Part shown: positions 8,081-16,196 of the stretch, piece by piece
How the letters are laid out: each line of letters begins with the position of its first letter
How positions within the stretch are numbered: the stretch's first letter is position 1
Origin: Anaerolineaceae bacterium
Lineage (GTDB): Bacteria; Chloroflexota; Anaerolineae; Anaerolineales; Anaerolineaceae
Direction: 5' to 3'
Length of the DNA: 19,793 nucleotides
Assembly (NCBI GenBank): GCA_011620505.1
Contig: WOZA01000028.1
Coordinates: forward strand, 1-19,793
Program-made: the position numbers and the translations under genes
Notes under the pieces: model-generated
The model's input: only the letters and a program-made list of their open reading frames with translations
The model's database searches: none
Told to the model about the DNA's origin: nothing

Positions 8081-8930
8081 TGAGGGCCGCAGTCCCTATT
8101 TGCCTATCCCTATGCATGTTTTGCATGCTTATTACGAATCCACCGACAACTCGCTCAAAACCCTGGAACTGAGCTTTGACGACCCGCAGGATGCGCGCGA
8201 ATTCTTCGCCGCCTTCAATCCAGGTCAATTCTGCTTGTTGAGCGTCATCGGCAAAGGCGAGTCTGCCCTGGGCGTCGCAAGCGCTGCCTGGGAAGGAGAT
8301 TTTGTCCGTTTCACTGCCCAAAAACTGGGTTCCGTGACAACTGCCCTGCATGCCCTCAAACCAGGTGACCCGGTCGGTATGCGCGGACCACTCGGCAATG
8401 GGTTTCCGCTGGCAGAATGGAAAGGTAAGAACCTCGTCATCATTGGCGGCGGTTGTGCCTTCTCAACCCTCTATGCCCTCACCAAACACCTGCACCATCC
8501 CTCCCATCGTGGAGATTATGGAAAATTGACCGTCATTTATGGCACACGCACCTCCGGTCTGTGTATGTACAAGCAGGATATTGCTGCCTGGCACCAACGC
8601 GATGACATGGAAGTGCATCAAGCCATCGACGTTCCGGAGCAGAATTGGCTCCACCATGTTGGCTATGTTCCTGATGTAGTCAAAGAGGTCAGGCCTTCTC
8701 CAGTCAACAGTGTGGCAGTTGTTTGCGGTCCTCCAATCATGACCAAATTCACTCTGCCTGCTCTCGTCGAGCTCGGATTCGCTCCTGAAACCATTTTCAC
8801 CTCGCTTGAAAAGCGCATGAAATGCGGCGTCGGCAAGTGCGGTCGCTGCAATCTCGGTCCAAAATATATCTGTAAAGACGGTCCGGTCTTTAGCCTCGCT
8901 GAGCTGAACGCCCTGCCGGCAGACCTTTAG
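8073..8930 (+). CDS. AsrB/FlxA-like NAD(P)H:FAD oxidoreductase subunit with [2Fe-2S] cluster
   Basis: This belongs to the ferredoxin-NADP reductase-like family of AsrB, FlxA, PyrK and NfnA. An FAD-binding barrel (GQFCLLSV, then RGPLGNGFPL) is followed by a nucleotide-binding Rossmann segment (IIGGGCAFSTLYAL). The C-terminal [2Fe-2S] motif is C251-x4-C256-x2-C259-x7-C267 followed by DGPVF, the AsrB/FlxA form. ATG 8073 is the likely start: it overlaps the previous stop by 8 bases and has a GAGG upstream. That gives 285 residues, the normal length. It is the probable NAD(P)H entry or exit site of the complex. NADH or NADPH preference is not visible. Confidence 0.85.
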   Translation: MPNEGRSPYLPIPMHVLHAYYESTDNSLKTLELSFDDPQDAREFFAAFNPGQFCLLSVIGKGESALGVASAAWEGDFVRFTAQKLGSVTTALHALKPGDPVGMRGPLGNGFPLAEWKGKNLVIIGGGCAFSTLYALTKHLHHPSHRGDYGKLTVIYGTRTSGLCMYKQDIAAWHQRDDMEVHQAIDVPEQNWLHHVGYVPDVVKEVRPSPVNSVAVVCGPPIMTKFTLPALVELGFAPETIFTSLEKRMKCGVGKCGRCNLGPKYICKDGPVFSLAELNALPADL

Positions 8931-8937
8931 GAGAAAC

Positions 8938-9921
8938 ATGAGTCGCGGTATTCCAAAGAAAACCAAAACCGAACATGAAATGACAATCCAACGCCCAATG
9001 GTCACGCGCAATTACCTGATGCGGTGGGATCTCGACCGCTGCGTTGGCTGCCAGATCGGTCCGACTGTTTGCCCCAAAGACGCGCTCACCCACGTGGAAG
9101 CAGAATTAAAAGACGGACGCATCGTCAAACGATCCTCGGTGGACGTCGACGAAAAGAAGTGCGTCAACTGCGGCACTTGCGTCGTATCCTGCCCCACGCA
9201 TGCCATCTCGCTCACCATCAATGGCAAACCTGAAATCCCGGTCATTGAGTACGGCGCTTACCCCGAATTCATCACCAAGACCATTTTCCACAAGGAAAAG
9301 TTTGACTTTTCGCTGAAAGATTTCCTGATCGACAATTGCCCGACCGGTGTCATAAGCTACGATGAAGTCCGCGAAACGATGCGGATTGATTTTGATAACT
9401 GCATCCACTGCCGCCAGTGTGAGATCGCCAGTAAGGGCGCTTTTGAAGTCCGGCAGGCTTGGGTCGGCTCGGTCCAGTTGCACCGGGAACGCTGCGTGGA
9501 AGGCTGTGTGGCATGCGCAGATATCTGCCCCACCCGCGCGCTCCATATTGATGAATCTGGTGAGTTGGTGCTGGCAGATTATTACTGCATCAAGTGCGGT
9601 GCCTGCATGGAAGTCTGCCCCGTAAAAGCTGAATACGTGGAAGAACCCTTTGAGTTTGAGTCGCAGGGTATGACCCTCCAACGGAAGCTCAAACGCTTGA
9701 CGAACGCGGACGAACTGCCCATCAAAGTGGAACGCTGGCGGGTGAATCATACCGAAGTGTCGAGTGCGTCCTGGATAGAGGCATTGCGCAAGGTTTCGGA
9801 TGACAAAGCCAAGTCAATCGAGATTGACCGAAAAGGCGCACTGCGGCGGGCGGACCTGATTGATGCGCTTCGTGGAAATTTGCTGGCAAAGGCACAACTT
9901 AAAAAAGAAATCGAACGATAA
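8938..9921 (+). CDS. Polyferredoxin with degenerate cluster motifs
   Basis: This 327-residue protein contains three ferredoxin dicluster units and a basic C-terminal extension (about 255-327). Unit 1 has C35/C38/G41/C45 and C75/78/81/85: the third Cys of the first motif is Gly. Unit 2 has only C134 in its first half, with C155/158/161/S165 in the second, so one [4Fe-4S] from C155/158/161 plus C134 is possible and the partner cluster looks lost. Unit 3 is complete, with C186/190/193/197 (one extra residue in the first gap) and C217/220/223/227. GGAG at 8930-8933 and the 7-base gap place it in the operon. It is likely an extra electron carrier or docking protein of the complex; no closer name is justified. 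Confidence 0.75.
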   Translation: MSRGIPKKTKTEHEMTIQRPMVTRNYLMRWDLDRCVGCQIGPTVCPKDALTHVEAELKDGRIVKRSSVDVDEKKCVNCGTCVVSCPTHAISLTINGKPEIPVIEYGAYPEFITKTIFHKEKFDFSLKDFLIDNCPTGVISYDEVRETMRIDFDNCIHCRQCEIASKGAFEVRQAWVGSVQLHRERCVEGCVACADICPTRALHIDESGELVLADYYCIKCGACMEVCPVKAEYVEEPFEFESQGMTLQRKLKRLTNADELPIKVERWRVNHTEVSSASWIEALRKVSDDKAKSIEIDRKGALRRADLIDALRGNLLAKAQLKKEIER

Positions 9922-9947
9922 GTGTTTTCTCAGAAAGGAGGAACCGG

Positions 9948-10247
9948 ATGAAATTACCACAATTTCTGATGTTAATTCCATTCCTCAAAAGGCTGATGGT
10001 TGAAACCTCCGCCGAAGCGTTCCATCAAGCCTGCACAATCCTGGACGAAAATGGCATTCAGTATCGCATCCAGACTTTGCGCACGCGCGGCACCATTGGG
10101 AGGTGGTTGGATTCAAGTACCTATATGAGTTTCAACCTCTCTCAAAACAAATGGGGGGCGCAATCCTCGACCTCTTACGCTATTTACGTTCGCCGTAAGG
10201 ATTACGAAACAGCCCGCCGATTGACCGGCTCAATCAAGATGGGATAG
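9948..10247 (+). CDS. Small conserved-type protein, possibly DUF2007-like
   Basis: This 99-residue protein has a strong ribosome-binding site, AAGGAGG at 9935-9941. I do not recognise it firmly. The pattern of a segment ending in a helix (SAEAFHQACTILDENGIQYRI) followed by a terminal YVRRKDYETARRL resembles small DUF2007 signal-transducing domains, in which a short beta-alpha-beta unit repeats. It contains one Cys and no membrane segment beyond a hydrophobic N-terminal stretch (FLMLIPFL). It is the last gene on this strand, 26 bases after the polyferredoxin, and ends 18 bases inside the convergent metallophosphoesterase gene. A role with the redox operon is possible from position only. Confidence 0.6.
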   Translation: MKLPQFLMLIPFLKRLMVETSAEAFHQACTILDENGIQYRIQTLRTRGTIGRWLDSSTYMSFNLSQNKWGAQSSTSYAIYVRRKDYETARRLTGSIKMG

Positions 10248-11615
10248 GTCGTCGTGCTCGGGGGGCATGACTCCAAAACCGTGCCGTGCTGTGAAATCAA
10301 AGGACCAGCCAGTAGCGTGGTTGTATTCAGGATTTCGTTCGCCGTGTGAAAAGATCAAAACCCGCGCTTTGGATCGCAACCGCCCAAAATCACGCAGATT
10401 CGGAGTGGACGTAATCACATTTCTGAAGGTACCGGAATTGATGTAATAGGTTTCAATCCCCTTTTCCACTTTCATCAACTGCACCAGCGGATTATGCGTA
10501 TGCCCGCTCACAATGCAACGCACGGGGGAGTTTTCTGTGCGCATACATTCTTCTTTGAGAATAATCGCCGACTGATCGCCAATTATCGAATGGCGCGAAA
10601 CCGGAGCCAGTAAGGTCTTGACCACCCAGAAGGGCAATCCTCTTCGCCAAAGGCGTGTTTTCAGGATCGCCTTCAGGCTTGCAGCAGAGAAACCGGTTAT
10701 CCCGCCAAAGTCAATCATTTGCCGACCGATTTCAGCAGAAGCTGCCAATTCGTCGAGCATTTTTATGAATATTGGCTCAATCAGGCGCCAGACTTCCTTC
10801 ATGGAAAGCCCGGGGGTGGAAAACAAAAAGTTGATCAGGGCATTGGTAGGGCGCACATTGTCAAAATCGATCAATCGCTGGAACATGAGGGAAAGATCCG
10901 GGTCATCCAGGATGCCTTCCTCGGTGTAGTATTCTTTAAAGAGAATTGGCAATTTCGCGGCAATTTCGGAGGTGACAATATCGCCGAAAGAAGGTCTGTC
11001 ATAATAACTCTTGTTAATCAGGGTCGGAATTTCGAGCCACTGCCGAAAATCCACCCCAAAGTTAGCAGAGTCATACTCATGTCCGTGGCGGATCAGCACT
11101 TTTGTCTCGCCATTGGTCTGATACAGATATTGGTTTTCAAACGGAAGATCGGATGGCTCCATCCCGAGAAAACTGCGGGTGCGGTTGCGGATGCTCTGGC
11201 TTGCATTCAGCAGCCGGTCGTGGTTCCCGGGGATGAAATGGATCCGGACCGGTCGGCGAAGTTGAATTGTCAGGTTGCGAAACAGATCCAACGTGGCTGA
11301 AACGCGCTGATCGGCTGCAATGGCGTCCATGATTTCGTTGATGCGCCCTTCCAGATCACTGCCTTCAGTCACCTGATCATTGTGCGCATAAGGCCGCAAG
11401 TGATCTTTATGCCAAAGCGGGGAACGGGTGACCTCAAAAATATCTCCTGCCAAAACCAGGTCAATGTCTTCGATATTTTCATTGCGAATAAATTCGAGAA
11501 TTTCATTGAAAAACGCGCGGTACACTTCAGGCGGCAGATTGTGGTTAAAATAATGCTCCCCAATTGACAGCGAGCTGCTGTCCGCAAAATGCAAATCCGA
11601 CATGACGATAATCAC
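10230..11615 (-). CDS. Calcineurin-like metallophosphoesterase
   Basis: The full metallophosphoesterase signature is present: D7-x-H9 (SDLHF), G57-D58, GNHD at 130-133, H177/H179 (RHGHEYD) and GHTH at 371-374. These residues bind two metal ions that hydrolyse phosphoester bonds. The 461-residue length includes a long helical insertion (about 190-340) between the last two motifs, which may define the substrate; I cannot name it. The start is GTG at 11615 with AGGAA a few bases upstream. It lies 63 bases after the Asp-box gene on the same strand and is convergent with the small protein gene, overlapping it by 18 bases. No signal peptide is seen. Confidence 0.87.
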   Translation of the reverse strand: MIIVMSDLHFADSSSLSIGEHYFNHNLPPEVYRAFFNEILEFIRNENIEDIDLVLAGDIFEVTRSPLWHKDHLRPYAHNDQVTEGSDLEGRINEIMDAIAADQRVSATLDLFRNLTIQLRRPVRIHFIPGNHDRLLNASQSIRNRTRSFLGMEPSDLPFENQYLYQTNGETKVLIRHGHEYDSANFGVDFRQWLEIPTLINKSYYDRPSFGDIVTSEIAAKLPILFKEYYTEEGILDDPDLSLMFQRLIDFDNVRPTNALINFLFSTPGLSMKEVWRLIEPIFIKMLDELAASAEIGRQMIDFGGITGFSAASLKAILKTRLWRRGLPFWVVKTLLAPVSRHSIIGDQSAIILKEECMRTENSPVRCIVSGHTHNPLVQLMKVEKGIETYYINSGTFRNVITSTPNLRDFGRLRSKARVLIFSHGERNPEYNHATGWSFDFTARHGFGVMPPEHDDLSHLD

Positions 11616-11678
11616 AATTTTTTCCTGGCATTATTGTATTACATCCCCCGCCCGATTTGGTTAAACGTACCGTTAAGA

Positions 11679-13682
11679 TTACGGAACTTGCATTCTGAAA
11701 GCGCCTGACTCTCTTGTGCCGACAAGCAACACATCCGCGTTTGAGGGGTCAAACGCCAGCGCGTGAATAGTCCATTCAAAGCTATGCGCAGTCCAGGTTA
11801 CGCCGCAGTCCTTTGTAACCCACACCTTGGCCTGCTCTCCCACTGCCCATGCGCATCTCTCTGTACGCGAGCTTGCGATAGTTAGATCACCTGGAGTTAA
11901 ACCCTCCATTCCTTTTGGCAATCCAATCAAGCCAATCAATGACACCAGGGGTTCTTCTTTTATGCCTTGCATGGTGCTAAAGCCGGTTGAATCGTAAGTG
12001 ACTACACCACAAGCGCCGCGCCTTTCGCAGGCGAACATACCCACCTCCCCATCCGCAGTCTCCACCAAGCTGTCGATCGTCCAGTCAGCCAGCCCAACCT
12101 GCTGCCAATCTTCGCCTCGCAGTGCCCACAAACCCGAGCCGGCAGTGCCCAGCAGCAGTTCGCCATCCCTCCACATGACGCTGCTCGGCTGAACTGCGCT
12201 GCTTGCCTCCTTCCAGAAGGCTTCATCTGGCAACAGAACCCGCTCTTTCACCCACTCTTCCCCTGCATCCAAAGCCTCCAGGCTGGCTTCAGGCAGGCTG
12301 ACAGCCTGCCAATTCTGACCATTCCAAACGTCCATCCACCCTTGCCCGATGGCGTAAAGCTGATCTCCTGCCACTGCAAGTGAAACAATATCCAGGCTGG
12401 TCAAACCCTCGTTCATAGGCTCCCAGATTTCTCCAGCATCGCTAATGCTGAAAACTCCCTGCCCATAAACAGCCCCTGCCAGCGCTTCAGGATCACCGGG
12501 CAATTCTGTTAGTCCGGTTATGTCCGTCAGCCGCATATCAGCCATGATAGTTTTCCAGTTGGATCCATAACTGCTCGAACGGAAGATCCCATTATTCTCG
12601 GTGGCAACGTACCAACGCTGCGGATTTCCATCGGCAATCACAAAGTCATAAAGCCGCTGCCCAGCCAGGCCGCGCGGGACCCAACTGGCCGCGAAGTCAT
12701 CCGAACTATACAAACCATTCCCGTACGTGCAGCTAAAAACCCTTTTTTGCTGCCTGCCAAAGGGGTCAAGATAGACTCTGTATACCTCAACGTCCATCGG
12801 CAACCCATAATCACTACTCACCCAGGAGGCTCCCCCATTCCAGGTGCGATAGACGCCATCTCCATGCCAAACACCGCCATAGACCAATCCGGGGTAGGCG
12901 TTATCGATGGCGAAAGATCGCGCCGAGAGGTCGCTTACGCCCGTGTTGATCGGGCTAAAACTCGCCCCGCCATTCACGCTCTTGTAAAAACCGTGTTCGT
13001 GCGCCGTCAAATAGATCACGCTGGAGTTGCCCGGGTCGATATCCACATCATAAAAGTAATCCGAGGTTGAAAAGCTGTTTCCGGTCAGAAGGATTGTCCA
13101 GCTCACCCCTCCGTCCAAACTCCTGGCAAGGTAACCTACGAGGCTGCCTTTTATCCTTGAGACGACAAACATCCGCTGGGGATTTGCCGGATCGATTTCA
13201 ATGTCGTAGATGATGTGATTGTTGAGCACGCCCCCGCTCGAGGCCTGCCAGCTTTCCCCGGCATTGGTCGATTTATACAATCCCCCGCCATAAGTTCCCG
13301 CAAAAACAATATTTGAGTTGGTTGGGTGCGTTGCCAGGGACTGGATGATCAAATTGCCCAATCCCAGGCTCTTCCTGTACCAGGTCGTGCCCTGATCGAA
13401 ACTTTTATAGACACCACTGCCGTAATGCCCGGCGTAAATATTATCGTTCTGACCTGGATCAATCGCAAAGGACGTGAATGTGCCCCCAACCGGACCAATG
13501 GGCGTTGCTGCTCCTGTACTTACGAGTGGGAAAAAGTAAGTAAAATTCCCTGTCGGGATTGATTGGCTAAAAACAGCGTTGGTACGTAGAGAGATTGGGA
13601 TCAGACTGATCAGAAATGCAAGAAATATCAACCCAGTACCACTGAATCGCCATGAATTAAAGCCCCGCAAGTAATTTCGCAT
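11679..13682 (-). CDS. Exported Asp-box (BNR/sortilin-type) beta-propeller protein
   Basis: ATG 13682 is chosen over the upstream TTG at 13706 because GAGGA precedes it by a normal distance. This gives 667 residues. The N-terminus has basic residues then a hydrophobic stretch (LIFLAFLISLIPI) and a plausible cleavage after VFS, so the protein is exported or membrane-anchored. It carries about nine Asp-box loops of the form S-x-D-x-G-x-x-W: SFDQGTTW, STNAGESW, SLDGGVSW, TWNGGASW, ISDAGEIW and TKDCGVTW, with weaker ones between. Such repeats build sortilin-, Ycf48- or sialidase-like propellers. No sialidase catalytic set is apparent, so binding or scaffolding is more likely than hydrolysis. It lies 50 bases after the threonine aldolase gene. 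Confidence 0.82.
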   Translation of the reverse strand: MRNYLRGFNSWRFSGTGLIFLAFLISLIPISLRTNAVFSQSIPTGNFTYFFPLVSTGAATPIGPVGGTFTSFAIDPGQNDNIYAGHYGSGVYKSFDQGTTWYRKSLGLGNLIIQSLATHPTNSNIVFAGTYGGGLYKSTNAGESWQASSGGVLNNHIIYDIEIDPANPQRMFVVSRIKGSLVGYLARSLDGGVSWTILLTGNSFSTSDYFYDVDIDPGNSSVIYLTAHEHGFYKSVNGGASFSPINTGVSDLSARSFAIDNAYPGLVYGGVWHGDGVYRTWNGGASWVSSDYGLPMDVEVYRVYLDPFGRQQKRVFSCTYGNGLYSSDDFAASWVPRGLAGQRLYDFVIADGNPQRWYVATENNGIFRSSSYGSNWKTIMADMRLTDITGLTELPGDPEALAGAVYGQGVFSISDAGEIWEPMNEGLTSLDIVSLAVAGDQLYAIGQGWMDVWNGQNWQAVSLPEASLEALDAGEEWVKERVLLPDEAFWKEASSAVQPSSVMWRDGELLLGTAGSGLWALRGEDWQQVGLADWTIDSLVETADGEVGMFACERRGACGVVTYDSTGFSTMQGIKEEPLVSLIGLIGLPKGMEGLTPGDLTIASSRTERCAWAVGEQAKVWVTKDCGVTWTAHSFEWTIHALAFDPSNADVLLVGTRESGAFRMQVP

Positions 13683-13732
13683 ATTTCCTCGCGGTTTATA
13701 CTGCAACTCCCGTGCCCGGGAGGACGGCGATT

Positions 13733-14773
13733 TTAGGAAAGCACCTTCCTGAAAGCTTCCAAGGTGACATCCACACCCTTATCAGTAATGTCGTGATGGG
13801 TCACCATGCGATATTCCCCGGGACCTGAATCCATCAACAAGACGCCTTCACGCTTCATTGCTTCCAAAAATTCTGGCATGGAAAGCGTCACACTGTCATC
13901 CAGTTTGAAGAAAACCATGTTAGTTTTTGGTGAGTTCTTAGTCAAATGGACTTTTCCAATGCCTCGCAGCCCCTCCGCCAATAAAGCCGCGCGTCGATGG
14001 TCTTCTGCCAGCCTATCCACCATTTCATCCAGCGCCACAATTCCCGCAGCCGCGATAATGCCCGCCTGGCGCATGCCGCCACCCAGCATTTTCCGCAATC
14101 GCCGCGCTTTGCTGATAAAGGTCGCGTTACCACACAACACCGACCCCACCGGGGCACACAAACCCTTACTCAGGCAAAAGGTGACCGAATCCGCTGGCTC
14201 TGCTAATTTGCTGGCAGGTAAACCCAACGCTACCGCAGCATTGAAAATCCGCGCTCCGTCCAGATGCAGAAGTAGGCTGTGCTTATGGGCAAAGGCAGCC
14301 ACACTTTCAGTGTACTCCAGGCTCAGCGGCACCCCGCCACAAGCATTTTGAGTGTTCTCAAGAATAACCAACCGCGAAATTGGCTCGTGTACATCCTCTG
14401 GGTTGCGCAGAGCGTTCTCCAGGTCCTTTAAAGCAATGGTTCCATCTGGCTGGTTGGGAACCGTGTGAATCACCACACCACCCAGGGCTGAGACACCACC
14501 GGCTTCATGCAGAAACGTGTGCCCCTGGGTGCCCATGATAGCCTCTTCGCCCCGGGCGCAGTGTGCCAGCACCGCCAGCAGATTGCCCATCGTGCCCGAA
14601 GTCACGAACAACCCACGCTCCTTGCCAAGCATTCTGGCTGCTTTTTGTTCTAACGCGTTGACGGTCGGATCTTCCCCGTAGACGTCATCCCCCACTTCAG
14701 CGCTTGCCATTGCCTGCCGCATTTTTTCAGTCGGATGTGTGGTGGTGTCAGAGCGAAAATCAAAAGTTTGCAT
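13733..14773 (-). CDS. ltaE: Low-specificity L-threonine aldolase (PLP-dependent)
   Basis: This 346-residue fold-type I PLP enzyme splits L-threonine or allo-threonine into glycine and acetaldehyde. The family start DFRSDTTTHPT is intact. VGDDVYGEDPTV follows at about residues 27-38, GHTFLHEAGG at 84-93, HLDGARIFNA at 170-179 (D172 contacts the pyridine nitrogen) and FCLSKGLCAP with the Schiff-base lysine K203. The ribosome-binding site AAGGAG lies inside the end of rluD, and only 3 bases separate the genes, so it is probably the fourth gene of the ileS operon. The acetaldehyde product is a possible AOR-type substrate, but nothing here ties the two. Confidence 0.93.
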   Translation of the reverse strand: MQTFDFRSDTTTHPTEKMRQAMASAEVGDDVYGEDPTVNALEQKAARMLGKERGLFVTSGTMGNLLAVLAHCARGEEAIMGTQGHTFLHEAGGVSALGGVVIHTVPNQPDGTIALKDLENALRNPEDVHEPISRLVILENTQNACGGVPLSLEYTESVAAFAHKHSLLLHLDGARIFNAAVALGLPASKLAEPADSVTFCLSKGLCAPVGSVLCGNATFISKARRLRKMLGGGMRQAGIIAAAGIVALDEMVDRLAEDHRRAALLAEGLRGIGKVHLTKNSPKTNMVFFKLDDSVTLSMPEFLEAMKREGVLLMDSGPGEYRMVTHHDITDKGVDVTLEAFRKVLS

Positions 14774-14776
14774 GGT

Positions 14777-15691
14777 TTACTCCTTTTCGATAGTGGTTAG
14801 TTTTTCTTTAAGGTCTTCTGCCAATGGAGCTGTGAATTCTGTTGGCTCTTCCTCACCTGGCAGTTTGATGCTCAGCTTGTAGGCATGCAGGAAAAATCTT
14901 GGAATATCAAGCGACTTCTTCCGACGGCCGTAAATTCTGTCTCCCGTTACAGGGCAGCCGAGAAAAGCCAGGTGCACGCGAATTTGGTGGGTTCTGCCTG
15001 TGAGGGGCTGCACTTCAAGCAGGGTGTGATTACGGTAGCGTTCAAGCGTATGGTATTCTGTGATAGCTGTTTTACCCTTGTCTCCATACACGACCGTCAT
15101 CCGCTGCCGGTGCTTTTCATCTCTTCCGATAGCCGCTTCAATTCTGCCACTGGGGGTAGGCGGTTGACCGTCCACCAATGCCAGGTAGGTCTTTTTCGTT
15201 TTTCGCGATTTGAATTGACGCACCAGCCAGGTATAGGCTGCTTCATTGCGCGCCAGGATTAGAACTCCGGATGTGTCCTTATCCAACCGATGGACAATGC
15301 CAGGGCGTTCAGCTTCGCCCACCGGTGCGATCTCCGGCCAACGGTTCAGGATGGCGTTCACCAGGGTATCCTGGGTATTTCCCGCACCCGGGTGCACAAC
15401 CATGCCGGCAGGTTTGTTCACAACGATTACGTTTTCGTCAACGTAGATCACATCGATTTCAATAGGTTGCCGCAATAGCTTGCTTGCTTCGTGGATCGGA
15501 AGGGAATAGCCCACAGTGCTTCCCGGTTCAAGCTTGAAAGCGGCTTTTGTTTGGACCTCCCCGTTCACGGAGACGTCCCCATTCGCAATCAGTTGCTGGA
15601 ATTGCACACGCGAAAACTCCGGCTCAGACTGCGCTAAGAATTTATCGAGCCGTATCGCACCTTCCCCTTCGTAGCGTAATTCTTTATGCAT
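14777..15691 (-). CDS. rluD: RluD-family 23S rRNA pseudouridine synthase
   Basis: The protein has an N-terminal S4 RNA-binding domain (IRLDKFLAQ onward) and a pseudouridine synthase domain with the catalytic-loop motif VHRLDKDTSG (Asp in HRLD). GRIEAAIGRDEKHRQRM and TGRTHQIRVHL follow, all standard for RluA/RluD. I prefer ATG 15691 (MHKELRYEGEG): it overlaps the lspA stop as ATGCATAA and fits the usual length at about 304 residues. An ATG at 15730 would add 13 residues without a clear ribosome-binding site. The order ileS-lspA-rluD is widely conserved in bacteria. The exact 23S positions modified are not determined. Confidence 0.92.
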   Translation of the reverse strand: MHKELRYEGEGAIRLDKFLAQSEPEFSRVQFQQLIANGDVSVNGEVQTKAAFKLEPGSTVGYSLPIHEASKLLRQPIEIDVIYVDENVIVVNKPAGMVVHPGAGNTQDTLVNAILNRWPEIAPVGEAERPGIVHRLDKDTSGVLILARNEAAYTWLVRQFKSRKTKKTYLALVDGQPPTPSGRIEAAIGRDEKHRQRMTVVYGDKGKTAITEYHTLERYRNHTLLEVQPLTGRTHQIRVHLAFLGCPVTGDRIYGRRKKSLDIPRFFLHAYKLSIKLPGEEEPTEFTAPLAEDLKEKLTTIEKE

Positions 15692-16196
15692 CTCCGCCAG
15701 GTTTCGCTTCCGGTTCCACATTGGATCCATTTTTCTCTTTTATGAGCATGTCCAGCAGCATCAACCCAACACCGATGGTAACAGCAGAATCAGCGATGTT
15801 AAAAATGGGGAATCTTCCAACCGCGATAAAGTCCGTGACAAAACCCATACTAAACTGGTCAACCAGATTACCGACCGCACCGCCCAGCATCAGACTCAAG
15901 GATACTTTCAGCAGCGTGTCCTTTATTTCAGCTTTTTGATAGAAAACGACGATGAAAATAACGATACCAATCCTGACGATCGTTAATATCGGACCGGCAT
16001 TCTGCAAAGTACCAAACGCGGCACCCCGGTTCTGCCAGTATAGGAAACGGAAAAATTCTCCGATCGCAGGGATCGGCGCCCAGGCTTCGCCAAAGGCAAG
16101 GTTCTGCCTTACCAGGGCTTTCGTCAGCTGATCCACCACAATTACTGCGGCGGCGACCAGGAACAAAAGCGCATTATGTTTCAGGAATTTCTTCAC
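15684..16196 (-). CDS. lspA: Lipoprotein signal peptidase (signal peptidase II)
   Basis: LspA cleaves the signal peptide of diacylglyceryl-modified prolipoproteins in the cytoplasmic membrane. The 170 residues show four hydrophobic segments (about 10-25, 65-85, 95-112, 133-150) and the two aspartates of the catalytic dyad, D113 (GNLVDQ) and D136 (FNIADSA). VVDQLTKALV and the NRGAAFG motif are also present. The start is GTG at 16196, overlapping the ileS stop as GTGA. The final residues (EPEAKPGGDA) are a charged cytoplasmic tail that overlaps the rluD start. The residue after D113 is Gln rather than the usual Arg, a mild variation. Confidence 0.94.
   Translation of the reverse strand: MKKFLKHNALLFLVAAAVIVVDQLTKALVRQNLAFGEAWAPIPAIGEFFRFLYWQNRGAAFGTLQNAGPILTIVRIGIVIFIVVFYQKAEIKDTLLKVSLSLMLGGAVGNLVDQFSMGFVTDFIAVGRFPIFNIADSAVTIGVGLMLLDMLIKEKNGSNVEPEAKPGGDA

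Noticed and set aside
11619..11678. Possible promoter (TACAAT) before the metallophosphoesterase
   Set aside because: No -35 hexamer occurs at a suitable distance, and the gap to the upstream gene is only 63 bases, so co-transcription is as likely.
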